Assembly (NCBI RefSeq): GCF_017591425.1 | Contig: NW_024465746.1 | Location: 496,001 to 560,000, forward strand | DNA length: 64,000 bases | Reading direction: 5' to 3' | From: Ochotona curzoniae | Taxonomy: Eukaryota; Chordata; Mammalia; Lagomorpha; Ochotonidae | Shown: positions 23,656 to 35,535 of the stretch, in pieces | How the letters are laid out: every line of letters begins with the position of its first letter | Position numbering within the stretch: the first letter of the stretch is position 1 | Notes under the pieces: model-generated | Database searches by the model: none | Told to the model about the DNA's origin: nothing | The model's input: only the letters and a program-made list of their open reading frames with translations | Made by a program: the position numbers and the translations under genes

Positions 23656-26600
23656 CCACCTTTTTCAATACGAGGGGGAAAAAAAAAGTGTAGGAGACTG
23701 GAGAGGAGCAGCCTGCACGGTAAGGGAGCATCTGACGTGGGGAGAGCAGAGTCTACGTTGGTGGGGAGCTGAGACGGTCAGTAGCTGCAGAGACTGTGTG
23801 AATACAAGGCCTGCCATCCTAGTGTTTCCCCAAGTTTCTCTCATCTGTGGGTGTGTTCCTAACAGTCCTGACTCTGCTCTCCACGGTGCGTGTGGATCAG
23901 CACAGCTCCCTGCCTCAGGGTTCCCACCAAAGCGTCAGCATCCTGCTGCAGGATAAACAGAGGAGAAGAAAAGCTATGAGCGGGCCACCTGAGACATCCA
24001 CTCCCTTCTTGATGGTGATGCACATGGGCTTCCTGTTCACATCTCCCGTATCGCCGTGTCCCAAGCCTTCATGTCAGGCCTTCTCAGCAGGATGAATTCT
24101 AGTCTCTGTGATGCTCAGTGGAGAGCGGGCAGCAAGGTAAACCTCACAATTCAAAAAGAAAAAAAATTTAAAAGTTGAAAAAAATTAAAAACTATCACCT
24201 TGCAAATGAAGGATTTAAACTTTGTCTATACCAGAACTCACCTTCCTTGATATTAACATTTGTCCATTTCAAAGTGGCACTGCATTTGTGTGCGTGTGTA
24301 CGGACAGTCCTGTCCTGGAGTTGCTGTTTATGGAGTGCAACCGCAGCTGTGTCCCCAGGCCTTGTCCCTGCTCAGCCTGCTTGGCTCTGACAGTGGCACC
24401 AGTTGAGCCCATACTGTAGAGGTCATGCTGTCTTCCCACGTCTGCAGTGGGACCAGAAGGGGTATCACTGGGAAACCCCAGAGTCCAGGCTTGGCCTGGC
24501 CAATGGAATGAACTTGGATGGCTGCAGGAAAAAGTAGTCCGCAGTGAGCCTCGACGGCTCTGTCCTTGTCACAGCTGGCTTCCTGAAGATGGAGCTATTG
24601 CAGTCACATGGTGTCATAGGGCTCTACGCATCACATCCCTGGGAGCCAAGCTAGTAGCAAAATTGTCTTGCATTTACTGGGTCCTTGCTGTGACCCATAG
24701 CAAGATGACATGGTTCATCTATATGCTAGGATCATACAGAAATACCAGTAAAGGGGCTGTTAAAGCCTCCACTTTACTGATTAGCAAACTGAAGCATGGT
24801 GAGCTTGAAGGCCACATAGCTAGTCACAGGCCAGGATTCAAGTCCAATCCCTGGCTTCACAGCCCGACCTGTCCATCTCCTGAATATCTAGCGCATCGGT
24901 TTCCTGGGCCAGGCGTTTTGCCTGGAGCTGGATTGAATCATTATTGACAGGCATTTCTCCTGTCCGCAGAGGACTTCCAGTCCAGTACCCAGGCAGACAT
25001 GCTTAAGGACACAGGTGCACACTTGAAGGCATCCATACGGCATGTTAGATAGTGGAGAACAGGTCCCCAAGACACGAGGCAAAGGGAGGAAGGCTGGGGA
25101 GAGGGCTGCAGAAGTGACAAGCTGGGTGTCAGGGAAGGTTTCTTGTAAGAGTTGGTCTAAAGGTATAATGAAAGAACAGGGGAAAACAGGGAGAAATTAC
25201 AGGAAGAGAAGGCGAATGTGTGTGGCTGAAGAAAGAAGCAAGAACAGAAGCAGAAGCAGCAACGGATGACATGGGTGTTTTCATGTGTAGTGACTTCAAA
25301 ACCACTTTTCCCACTGCATCGCCAAGGCTTTTTGCCAGCATCCGTGCCCTCTTCCAATGCTTTCTCAAAAAGAAAGCATGTGAGCAATAGATGCTTGCTG
25401 TCTTTGCGCCAGGTTCTTGCCTACTCTGTAAGGGGCGAGGGTGGCAGACTACATTTGGGTCACCTTGCAGGGGGTAGACTTGCTGTCCCACATTTAACAA
25501 GAACTACCCCCTATGGTGCCTGATCTGCCCAGCACATCTCAGGGGGCCTGGGACACCTTACCTGGGTCGGGCAAGGAGAGTGACACAGGATCCCCAGAGG
25601 TGCTGTCCCCCAAAGAAGAGAGGACCCCGGTTTTGTGACCCAGCTCTTCCTGTGGTGGGGTCTGGAGTGCCGTGCCAGGAGGGAGAGATTTGTTACAGCC
25701 CCACACTGGCTCAGTGCATGGGCTCGTCTCCATGTTCACCACGAGGGAGCCAGAGCCAAGGCCAACGGACACAGTACTCACAGTACTGCTTGAAAGGATT
25801 GCTGTATCAGTGGAGGGATAGAGCTTAGATGGGAGGGCGCAGGGACAAGTTCAGCCGTTTCACTTGGAAGACAGAGGGAGCTTCTAGCTTCTGCTGATCC
25901 CTTGATTCATTTGATTGGTTGGTTTCTTTGTTTATTGACATTCTGAATGTAAGCTAACTAGAAGAGAAGGAGAGGTGTTTTGGTAGGGCTGGCGGATTCC
26001 GTCGATATGTCTAGTCTAGGAGAGCTGAAAGGTGCCTTGCCCCTGTGCACAGCAAAAGCCAGCACCTTGGCTATGCTTGGTAATGCACTTGGCCCGCTAG
26101 TAGGCATGCTACATACAAGCACTGCCTGCTGCTAGTCACGGCTGCCTTCTCAGTACATGGCACTTGGTTGGAGGGGATGCTCTGCAGGTGATTGACAAGC
26201 ACTTTACACGCTGGCAGCTCATGGCCGATGATGCTGAGCCAGGGGCACAGCTGCAGCCTCTTGTCAACATGGGCCGCCTCTATGATGCTGTTTCCAGTGC
26301 CCGCAGTGCATTGTATTCCAGCTTCAACACATCTCGGTTAGAGTGCTCGCCTGCTTGTGGTTTTTCTCCGCTGTCGGAGCGCCTCCCTCAGCCATCATCT
26401 GTACAGGAATCCCACTCAGACCTGCTTCTGAGCAGCCTGGCCTGAGGCACCCAGGGTGCCCCCACGCTCCTCGGCGTTACTTTTCTTTGACTGACCTGAC
26501 CAGTTAGGGATCTGTTTCCCAGACTGGAAGTATCCAACGACCTCCTGTCCACCTCATCCTTGCCCCTGGGGCAATAACTGAGGTGAGCATCTCCTCCAGT

Positions 26601-27006
26601 AACTTCCTTGCCATGGGACCAAATACTGACAATGCATTGATCATATCTGCTTTTCAGCTGCACAGTGCTGCTGGGCCACTGGAAAATATGGCTTGCCACT
26701 TCCTATAATTTTCTTTGTAACGGTCACATTCTTTCTTCACACCAGGTAATATATTCAATTGGGACAGTCTGACTATCTTGGCTTGTGCCTTACTTTATGC
26801 ATCTAAGTGACTTTGGATATCTCAAATCTGATTGACTTAATGATGAGCCCACAGCTTGGTTCTCAAAGGACAGCTGTACTCCGGTCATTGTCACATACTG
26901 GACAAAAAAGTCATATGTATGTCAACGACATACATAAATAGCTTTTATTTCAACGCTAGGAGTAAAATTTCCACAAGCATTTTCTTTTGTCAAAAACTGA
27001 TGGAGT
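23656..27006. other. unique non-coding sequence with one MIR
   Basis: Apart from the MIR at 24.66-24.87 kb I recognise no gene or repeat. Confidence 0.4.
24660..24868 (+). mobile_element. MIR SINE
   Basis: The core blocks appear in order: 'tccactttactgattagcaa', 'actgaagcatggtgagc', 'gccacatagctagtcaca', 'ccaggattcaagtcc'. This is an old mammalian MIR in + orientation. Confidence 0.7.
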
Positions 27007-27016
27007 AATAGCTCAC

Positions 27017-27352
27017 TTTTTTTAAAAAAAATATTTATTTTATTTATTGGAAAGTCAGATATACAGAGAGGAGGAAAGACAGAGAGGAAGATTTTCCATC
27101 CGATGAGTCACTCCCCAAGTGAGCGCAACAGCCGATGCTATGTCGATCCGAAGCCAGGATCCAGGAACTTCTTCCGGGTCTCCCACAGGGGTGCAGGGTC
27201 CCAAAGCTTTCGGCCGTCCTCGACTGCTTTCCCAGGCCACAAGCAGGGAGCTGGATGGGAAGTGGAGCTGCCAGGATTAGAACTGGCGCCTATATGGGAT
27301 CCTGGTGCGTTCAAAGTGAGGACTTTAGCTGCTAGGTCATGCCGCCGGGCCC
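27017..27352 (-). mobile_element. C-type SINE, full length
   Basis: Flanked by AATAGCTCAC (27007-27016 and 27353-27362). Head CGCCGGGCCC. Confidence 0.95.
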
Positions 27353-27374
27353 AATAGCTCACCTTTTGAAAGAT

Positions 27375-27677
27375 GGGGCCAGTGTTGTGGCGTCGTAGGT
27401 AAAGTTGCTACATGTGAACTTGGTATCCCATATGGCCACCAGCTCAACTCTCAGCTACCACTTCCAATCCAGTTCTGAACTATTAATCTTGGACAGGCAG
27501 CCGAAGGTGACCCAAGTTCTTGGGCCCTGCACCCACGGGGGAGATCTGGAAGAAGCTCCTAGCTCCTGGCTCCAGCCTGGCTCAATGCTGTAGCAGGAAA
27601 TGAATCAGCAGATGGAAGATTTTTCTGACTTCCACTCTGCTTTTCAAATGAATAATTTTGTTTTTTAAAAAAAGAAA
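27375..27677 (+). mobile_element. C-type SINE, older copy
   Basis: Head 'gggccagtgttgtggcgtc' and tail 'ttttcaaatgaataatttt'. It retains the two GCTCCTG heptamers (about 27553-27570) that seed the minisatellite at 31.6 kb. It lies head to head with the minus-strand copy just upstream, 22 bp apart. Confidence 0.8.
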
Positions 27678-28062
27678 GATGAGTGCCCTCTAAAAGATAG
27701 TAAGACTCTGCACTTCGAGCGTTCTGTGTTTGAGTTAAATACTGTGGTTGTATACGTCTGCCCAGGATGTGTGCTCAGCTAGAGAGGATGTTGCAAACTT
27801 TACTTCCCAGTGAAGTGGTGAGCTAGAAACTTTTGTCTGGCTTCATTCCTACCTAAAGCCCAGGAATGATTTGCAAATTAATGAGCTAATGTCTGAGAAG
27901 CACTCAGAGCTCTTAAGAGGCAGGAACTAGATAAATCAGGTATTAACGTTGTTGTCACTCTATTCTGCTTAATTTCCCATTTCTGGGGAAATGATTGAGC
28001 TGTTTTTTTTTCTCCCTGAAGTCCTGATCCAAGAAGCCAAATTCTCCAAATTTACTCTTCTT

Positions 28063-28397
28063 TTTTTTTTTTTTTAAAGATTTATTTTTATTATTTTTTC
28101 ATTGGAAAGGCAGATATACAGAGAGGAGAGACAGAGAGGAAGATCTTCCGTCCGATGATTCACTCCCCAAGTGAGCGCAACGGGCCGATACTATGCCGAT
28201 CCGAAGCCAGGAGCCTCTTCCGGGTCTCCCACGCGGGTGCAGGTTCCCAAAGCTTTGGGCCGTCCTCTGCTGCTTTCCCAGGCCACAGGCAGGGAGCTGG
28301 AAGGGAAGCGGGGCTGCCGGGATTAGAACCGGCGCCCATATGGGATCCCGGGCGGCAAGGTGAGGACCTTTAACCACTTGCGCCACCGCGCCGGGCC
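28063..28397 (-). mobile_element. C-type SINE, full length, young
   Basis: Flanked by a perfect 17-bp duplication CCAAATTTACTCTTCTT (28046-28062 and 28398-28414). Head CGCGCCGGGCC. One of the least diverged copies. Confidence 0.95.
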
Positions 28398-28606
28398 CCA
28401 AATTTACTCTTCTTGCTGGTCACAAATCACCTTCTTTATTTTTAAGCAAAACAAAAATACAAAACCTAGTCACCCAGGGCATGCGCAACTCGCAGGTGGG
28501 AGCTGGATGCGTCATTTCAAATGCTCCTCCCACTCCCACACTCCTGACACCTGCCTCAGAGGGAGAGCAATGGTGACCGAACCGACTTCACTGTGAGGAC
28601 AAACTT

Positions 28607-28886
28607 CTTTTATTTGAAAAGATTTCTTTTTATCGGAAAGGCAGAGAGGAGAAACAGAAAGATCTTCCTTTTACTGGTTCACTCCCCAGGTGGCTGCAAT
28701 GGTCATAGCTGAGCAGACAGAAAGCCAGGAGCCTGGACAGTGCCGGGGCTTTGGGTCACCCTCCAATGCTTTTCCATAGGGAGTGGTATTGGGAAGTGGA
28801 GTAGTTGGGACACGACCCAGTGCCCATATGGGATCCTAGTATGTGTAAGGTGAGAATTTAGCCACTGAGCCATTGCACCAGGCCCT
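28607..28886 (-). mobile_element. C-type SINE, internally shortened
   Basis: 'ttttatcggaaaggcagaga', 'ggagcctggacagtgccggg' and head 'attgcaccaggccc'. The core between tail and middle is about 40 bp short. Confidence 0.8.
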
Positions 28887-30319
28887 GTGAGGAGAAACTT
28901 GAAAGGTGTCGGTGGGGTTGGATAATTTCGTGTCTTGATTCTAGCTGTAGTAGATGGCCGTGTCTTGTATAAAGGATTGGATATTAAGCACGTTTGTCAC
29001 ACAATGTGAGGTCATTCTCATGGCACTCCGGTGAGGTCCCTGGATTCAGAAAGCACTGTATTGATAGTGGTGTAAAGATGTGAGTTGTGGGGGATCTAAG
29101 GGTTGATTCCAAGCAAGACTTGGACATGAGAGTGTGGTCCAGGCCCCTGGAGGTCAGAGCCAGTGCTGACTTGGGACACTCATCGCGGCTGCCTTGGAAC
29201 ACAGTGGCAAGAGTGCTGTCCTGAGTCTGCCCAAGTGGCTACTGGTCTACCCCCTGCCCCACACAAACTCGCAGGTGGCAGCCCAGTCAGCCCCCTCCAT
29301 GCAGTCTACAGCCACGCTCATGAGGTCAGGCAGGGAGCAAGCAAGCTTAGCTGCTGACCTGAGGTTTTTCTCCTTAAAATGCATGCAGAAAACTAACATC
29401 TCCTGCTATTAGCTGTGCTGTGGTTTGGGTACAAACGTCAAGAATCACACGTGTGAGACTTGGCTCCCAGTGTGGTGTGCAGAGCTGACAAGAGATAGAA
29501 GTAGTCTGTTGGGAGGTGATGAGGCCGTTGGAGGTGATGAGGCTGTTGGAGGTGATGAGGCTGTTGGAGGTGATGAGGCCGTTGGAGGTGATGAGGCCGT
29601 TGGAGGTGATGAGGCCGTTGGAGGTGTTGATGTTAGTGCGGGCAACCCCCTCAGGTTGTTCAGTTAGAGCGAGTGAACTTTCAGGAGAGCAGGTTGCTAT
29701 AAAGGAAGCCTCCCCCAGCACCCACCCCACATACAGCTGGTTCCCTTTCTGCTTCTCCGCATGTTTTGAAACAATGAGAGCCCTGACCAGAGGCAGGATG
29801 GAGGAGGTCTCCCTCTGAGTTTAGCATTCAAAACTGTGAGCTAAATATGAGAGCCCAGCACATTGGTAGAATATAGGATTAAAAAATAAGCTTATTTTGC
29901 AGAAAAAAAACCTTCGGAATTCATGCATCCAAGGACCCTCACTATAGCTCATTCAAAAACAATATTGTGAAAAATGTCAATAAAAAATTTTGGCTCCAGA
30001 ACAAGCATTTTGTTTAATTTCAGGGAATCTGCTTATCAGTTCAATGATGCTCTGGTATTTGCATCTAAAATTAGCATCGCACATTCTAGAGATTTAAGTT
30101 GCTAATAGTTTAAGTAGTTCTAGTTTTTGTTTACTTACAACAGTGTTAAGTGATTGATAAGAAGAAATACTATGAAAGAAAAGAAGCTTCGCTTTAGTCC
30201 TCCTACTCACACTATTTTTTCCCTAGTTTTTGAACAACAAGGCCACACTTTCACTTTGTGCGTGGGCCTACAATTTGCGTTGCTGGCATTGGCTAAATTC
30301 GACAGGAAACACGGCAGCA
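28887..30319. other. unique sequence around the 18-bp minisatellite
   Basis: No gene or repeat other than the minisatellite is recognised. Confidence 0.4.
29508..29631. repeat. 18-bp minisatellite, about 6.5 copies
   Basis: The unit GTTGGAGGTGATGAGGCY repeats head to tail at 29512, 29530, 29548, 29566, 29584 and 29602, with a partial unit at 29620. Units differ mainly C/T at the last base, in the order C T T C C C. Confidence 0.95.
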
Positions 30320-30790
30320 GCTTAATTTCTTGTCTCACGCGAAAGAAGACTTTTTTACACAGACAACTCTAGTTTGCAAAGCAGGATTTATTTAGAAAAA
30401 AGGGGGGAAGGGCTCCTGCCCTAACGGTAGCAGGGGACTCCTAGGGAGGAAAGGCCGAGAGAATGGTGGAAATGGTGTGTTTCATGCAGCAGCTCAGGGA
30501 GGGGTTCACATGAGCCCGCCAAAGGGCAGAAGCAAAATGTTTACCAGGGCACCCAGAACAAAAAGGTGAGACAGGTGGCCGCCTTCTCCCATCCTGATAA
30601 GCTGAAAACGAAGGCACCATCCCTTTGATCACGACCCGGAGATGAGGTTAGCGTGGGCCCTGTCTCCTTGCCTTGGTTATGACAACAACTCCAAGAGATG
30701 GGGACTGATATGTTGAATCTGTAGTTCCATTTTACATTGTAAAGGGTAACTCTACAGGGGACCACAGACCCTGCCTGGCTACCAGCCCGT
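30320..30790 (-). mobile_element. possible solo LTR
   Basis: On the minus strand a region of about 400 bp of mixed composition leads to an AATAAA (minus strand of about 30388-30393) followed by TCCTGCTTTGC and a short downstream part. This resembles U3, R and U5 of an LTR. No TATA box or terminal TG/CA could be fixed and no family was recognised. Confidence 0.3.
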
Positions 30791-30929
30791 CTGACTCCTC
30801 ACATAGGATGTTTGAAAACGTTGTGAATGCTTCAAGGCTGTACAGCATCAGGAACGTGGGATTTTTGAGAAGATTTTATGCCATCAATGGTTCATTTGCT
30901 TTCTGTTTTTCAGATTTTCCATTTCTTTA

Positions 30930-31190
30930 TCTCTTTTTCAAAATTACTTATTCATTTTTAGAAATCATTTTATGATTCAGTTCCATAGGCTCTGGGATTT
31001 CGCTTTCCTTCTCCCCAAATCTTCCTCCCCCACTGATTCCCCCCATGTCATTACAGTAGTATAGTCCTTCACAAACAGTCCTAACTCTATCATTCTGTTA
31101 TTTAAATGTATCCTGACCTTGGCAAAGAGTCCAGAATGCTGTTGTCAAGATATATTTAACAGTTTTATTGTTTTAATTCTGTATCATGTG
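30930..31190 (-). mobile_element. lagomorph L1 3'UTR fragment
   Basis: This matches the tail of the L1 at 49.4 kb: the 'atgattcagttccatagg' block, a C-rich (G-rich on minus) tract, 'atagtccttcacaaacagtc', and 'ccagaatgctgttgtcaagat'. It is a 5'-truncated insertion in minus orientation. Confidence 0.75.
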
Positions 31191-31440
31191 TCATTTTTTA
31201 AATGCTTTCTTTCCCTGCTTTTGTCAGCTGTGTTAAGAATACAAGTATATTCCATTATTATTATTCCATTTTGTGTTACTATAACAAAACAGCTGAGGCT
31301 GTATAGTTAATAAGCAAACAGGTTCAGTCACATTATCTGGCTTAAAGTTTCAAAGAATATTATGCTAATATTCTAACAACTGTTACAACAATGTGTTACA
31401 ACTTGGGAGAAACTCAGAAAGGAAACTGACCACATACAAA

Positions 31441-32068
31441 AGGGCCAATTGTGTGGGGTGGCCTTGCTTCACAAGCACCTGCTCCAAGGCAAGCATGCAG
31501 CACAGGGGGTTAAGTCACCACTCCTGACACTCGCATCCCATACATGCAGCAGCTCAAGCTCCAGCTGCTCCATTTCGGAACCAGCTCTCTGCTCATGTGC
31601 TTGGGAGGCAGTCACCCACATGGGAGACCTGGAAGACATGCCTGGCTCCTGGCTCCTGGCTCCTGGCTCCTGGCTCCTGGTTCCTGGCTCCTGGCTCCTG
31701 GCTCCTGGCTCCCGGCTCCCGGCTCCCAGCTCCCGGCTCCCGGCTCCCAGCTCCTGGCTCCCGGCTCCCGGCTCCCGGCTCCCAGCTCCTGGCTCCCGGC
31801 TCCTGGTTCCTGGCTCTTGGCTCCTGGCTCCCGGCTCCCGGCTCTTGGCTCCTGGCTCCTGGCTCCTGGCTCCCGGCTCTCGGCTCCTGACTCCTGGCTC
31901 CTGGTACCTGGCTCCTGACTTTCTGGCCAGCCCAGCTCTCACTGTTGCAAGCCATTTGGGAGGTAAGCCAAATTTCCCTCTTTCTTTTTCTCTGTTTCTC
32001 TGTTCATTAGTCTTTTTTTCTGAAACTCTGGCTTTCAAATAAATAACTACATTTTAAAAGAATAAAAT
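31441..32068 (+). mobile_element. C-type SINE carrying an internal 280-bp heptamer array
   Basis: The 5' half runs from 31441 through 'acacatgggagacctggaag'. After the array the 3' half resumes at about 31921 and ends with 'tttcaaataaataactac'. Without the array it would be a normal-length older copy. Confidence 0.8.
31641..31920. repeat. heptamer minisatellite (GGCTCCY), 40 copies
   Basis: Exactly 280 bp made of 7-bp units of the type GGCTCCT, GGCTCCC, with AGCTCCC, GGTTCCT and GGCTCTT variants. It lies inside a C-type SINE at the place where ordinary copies have only two such heptamers. Because 7 is not a multiple of 3, every frame reads a 7-residue cycle such as APGSWLL. The array has no stop in any + frame, so the long open frames here are not genes. 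Confidence 0.95.
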
Positions 32069-34904
32069 AAGAAAGAAAAAAACCAATTCTCACAAGTGGT
32101 CCAATCCCACTAGGCCTGACCTATGTCCCCCAGACAGCACTCACATCCCACTAGAGTGCTGGTGCTGAGGAGAAGGACATCTTTCGTCTACCAAGGTCAA
32201 GGTGATTTGGATATCTATAACCCCATAAAAATAATCAACTTAAAAAATTGATTTGCTATGGATTTATTGAATTTCAAGTTTGCCCTGTGGTTGCCTTGGC
32301 GAGGCCAGATCAAATGCTTTTATAGACCTTGTATGTCCTGTGAAGTGGATGCTCCACTCCCGCAGCAAAGGCTCCTATGGCACAAAGCCAACCGCGGCAC
32401 AGTGGGAACCAACTCCCATCTCGTGAATTCTGGGGGACAAACCCTTCCAAACCACAGCATCACCCTTCCTGCAAAGGAAGGATCAGCAAGCCCCGGGGCG
32501 GTGGGCAGAGATGATGATGCCGAGCGGGACACAGGGACCCTGCCCACTGCAAGGTGCTGACTCGGGGAGTTTTGAAGTAGACTTGGAGAGAGGAGCCTTG
32601 TCTGTTCTGTTTATGTTCGTGAGAGGGACCGTTTCCTAGTATCCCAGTACAAACAAGCAAAGCACTTGTTTGAAGGAGCCAGACAAATTCCGGGAAATCC
32701 CATGATGTTTATTTCATCATTGGGCAAGGCAGAGAGAGTTTGCCTCTGACCAGGAAACGACATGCCGGACCCTTCAGTACCTAGCAGTTTCCCAGCCTCG
32801 TCTGCTCTGCTTGGCGATGGTGGCTGAGGCCGCTCACATCCATCCGTGCTTTCTTGTATAGGGACGACAGCACGGATGTATCCCGGGCCTAATGAGTGGC
32901 ATCTCACTGGATCCAGGGTGGTGGCAGAGAACTCATGTGAAACTGCACTTGCTGTGCAAAGATTTCAAAGAAATTTTTCAAACACACAAAACCCAGAAGG
33001 CATTGCCAGAGCTGAGAGGCCCCAAGTCTCTTGCCCTTCCATCAGCAAGCTTTGACCACGTGTCTCATGCTTGCAGTGGGTCACAGAATCACACAAAGGG
33101 ATACAGCATGGTTCAAGGCATGGCTGTGGCTCTTCCTGAGGGATGCCCACCTGTGTCGGTTCTGTGTGTGCTTAGAAAAGGTGTGCTATTATCCTGCTTG
33201 TAGGAGGACAATCAATTGTCTCTACGAAGGTAATTAGGAGAGGACGTTGGGGAGCCTTGCCAGTGTTTACTCAATTGATTCTTCCCAGATGGTCACTTTA
33301 TGAAGGTAGAAGTTGTCTCACTGCCCCCCTCACTGCTGTATTCTGAGCCTATCAATTTGTTCAGGATTTGGTCGGTGGTGCCTAACTTGTGCAAGCTTTC
33401 TGCTACCAACGACTTGCATTTCTTTTCAACATACTTTTAGCCAAAAGGTGGCGCTGCAGGAGAATTAGTGAATGGCGCGTCACACCTGCCCGCAGCCACC
33501 CACTCTATCCACTAGTCTTAGTTTTTGGCTAATGTCGATAACTAGACACAAGTGAGTTTGAAACTTGTGTACACTTGTATGCACGCACATTCAAAATGTA
33601 CATTTGTTAACTACTAAACAGGTACTAAATCTATTTCTTATTTCAGCAGGTAGAGGTGAAGGAAAAAGTCTTCAAAAAAAAAAAACTAACTTGCTTTGAG
33701 TTACTACATTTTATTGCTCAATTATTTCACAAATTCTCATTGCTTTGTATACAACCCTCCCCAGTGCTTAGTAAGTCTTCCCGGACAAAAATGAGCTTCA
33801 AATCGGCTGTGTCTTCAAAGGCTTTCCAGCAACAACACACAGACAACAGCCAGACAGCCCAGATAAAAATCTGCTCGTTGTGTTGGCTGTAAATAATGGA
33901 TGGTGGTTCCCTTATTCCCGCGTTGGCCACCTGGGTGCCTGTGGTGCCCAAGGCAAGTCGCCAGCGACAATGGGGAACCCTCCTCATGGATTCCTCATGC
34001 TTCGTAAAAGGAAGGATGCGTTTACCTTACCCCCCTCAAAAAAACCTAGTTTTTCCTACGTCCTGATTTTTCATGTGAGCGTGTATTTATCCTGTTGCGT
34101 GTATGGGACAGAGAGAAGGGGAGACTGTGTGTAATGAAGCACCAAGCAGAACACAATGCCTTTGGGGACAACATTTTGTTTTGTATTCCTTGTCTAGGAA
34201 AGGTTGCCCACGCCCTCAGAGCTTATGGCCCGGTTGGACAGGGAAGGCACACAGACCTCAGTGAACTGATGTGTCAAGATTCTAGAACAGGATGCAAAGC
34301 AGCAGGTCATTTCGGATCCAGAATCGGCAGGATTACCTGTGACCTGGAGCTCAGGCTGTAGCATGAGTTTTAGGCAGAGCCAGCAGGAAGAGGAGGTCTA
34401 AGAGACGAATATCAGAGAGAGAGAAATCCAGCGCCACTTGTCCCAGCAAAGATTGGAAGGGGCCAATGTCTTTTGTTAACCACACTGTGTGTCCTATAAG
34501 TAATTAGAAGTTGTCTAAGCTTGGGCAGTGCCCTTGGAGCATGCTCTACATCCGAGATCCTGGAATGGCACTGGGTGGCCATCCCCAATCCCCAGGTACT
34601 GATTCGATTAGGCTACTGGGAACGGTCCTAACCCTTCTCTGCCCACTTTTCCCAGATGCTGGAAGAAAAAAGGAGATTGGAAAGTTGTCTCCTGTACTTC
34701 CCCCCATTCCTTGATCCCCCCGCATGGACCGCTGGTCCAGATGGCTACGGAGTCTTCTTTACCCTATAAATATCAAAAACAAAATACGTTTCTTCTTATT
34801 ATTATGTTTAAGTTGTTTAGGATTTTGGAATTTGGGCATCTTGAAAAATACTGTTATAAACATGAAGTTAATAGTTTAAATTTTTTCTTCAATCACAGAA
34901 CATC
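32069..34904. other. unique non-coding sequence
   Basis: About 2.8 kb without recent SINE or L1 insertions, holding one weak CTCF-like site at 33.44 kb. No exon could be supported. Confidence 0.45.
33441..33454 (+). promoter_or_regulatory. CTCF-like site (weaker)
   Basis: CCAAAAGGTGGCGC matches 12 of 14 positions of the CTCF core pattern, including the whole AGGTGGCGC half. It lies in unique sequence about 5.5 kb upstream of the PIEZO2 start, in the same orientation as the site at 15.1 kb. A chance match is possible. Confidence 0.3.
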
Positions 34905-35155
34905 ACAGCTGTTTCTTGGTATCCCGAAATTCACTCTAGGTCCCCACCGTGGACAACAAAGTTGCAGATGCTCAAGGCTGTAATGTGAAAAGGCAAAACT
35001 GCACATCACCTTACACGCATATCCTCCGGCTTGCTTTGAAGCATCTCTAAATGACTGACAGTGTCTAATACAAAGCCATCGCTGTGAAAATGGTTCAGGG
35101 GGCAAGAAGAAAAAAAATCGTACATGTCAAATACAGTCGTAGACTTTGGCCAGAT
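34905..35155 (+). mobile_element. Tigger/pogo-type DNA transposon fragment
   Basis: 'gatgctcaaggctgtaatgt', 'cgcatatcctccggcttgct' and 'tcgtacatgtcaaatacagt' follow the order of a familiar non-autonomous mammalian DNA transposon of the Tigger type. Terminal repeats are eroded. The gypsy fossil lies about 0.2 kb downstream. Confidence 0.5.
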
Positions 35156-35349
35156 ATTTTTCATTCAGGCTCAGAGCCAGTGGGTAGAGACGACTGATGG
35201 CATAAGCAAAAGTTTGGCTTCCAAGCCGGTATATAAATACTGAACCTTCTGACACAATGATCATGATGAATAGACACATCGTTGTAAGTGTAAGACAGCA
35301 CTCGCTTGCACACGCGAAGGGAAGCAGTGCACCAACCCGGATGGCCGGC

Positions 35350-35535
35350 CATCTTCCTCGGGTTGGCCAGGAGTGTCTCGTCCTCCACCGGCTGGATGGC
35401 GCCAACGGGTTCTGGCAGATTTCACTGGAGGAAGAAAATGCCAAGTTGACAATCTTTATCTACCCTTTGGGATATGCTGTTTCCTAACTCACTATTTGAG
35501 ATGATCCCCAGCCTTGAAATCTTTCAAAGGGAGCC
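35350..35535 (+). pseudogene. Ty3/gypsy reverse transcriptase fossil
   Basis: From 35392 one frame reads LDGANGFWQISLEEENAKLT, then IFIYPLGY, which is the conserved palm/finger block of Ty3/gypsy reverse transcriptases. The frame stops at 35485. A +1 frame from 35480 continues with the next conserved block, ending SLEIFQRE at 35533. One frameshift therefore joins two collinear pieces of the same domain. The catalytic DD motif cannot be recognised downstream, and gag, protease and integrase are not seen. Eutherian genomes hold ancient gypsy remnants (MamGypsy-type), and this is probably one, though 47 codons with a single break is well preserved for that age. Confidence 0.65.

Noticed and set aside
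26164..26445. 93-codon + strand frame
   Set aside because: No known domain, no splice signals, no conservation evidence available.
31449..32042. 197-codon and overlapping long open frames across 31.4-32.0 kb on both strands
   Set aside because: They exist only because the 7-bp repeat has no stop in these frames; the peptide is a 7-residue cycle.
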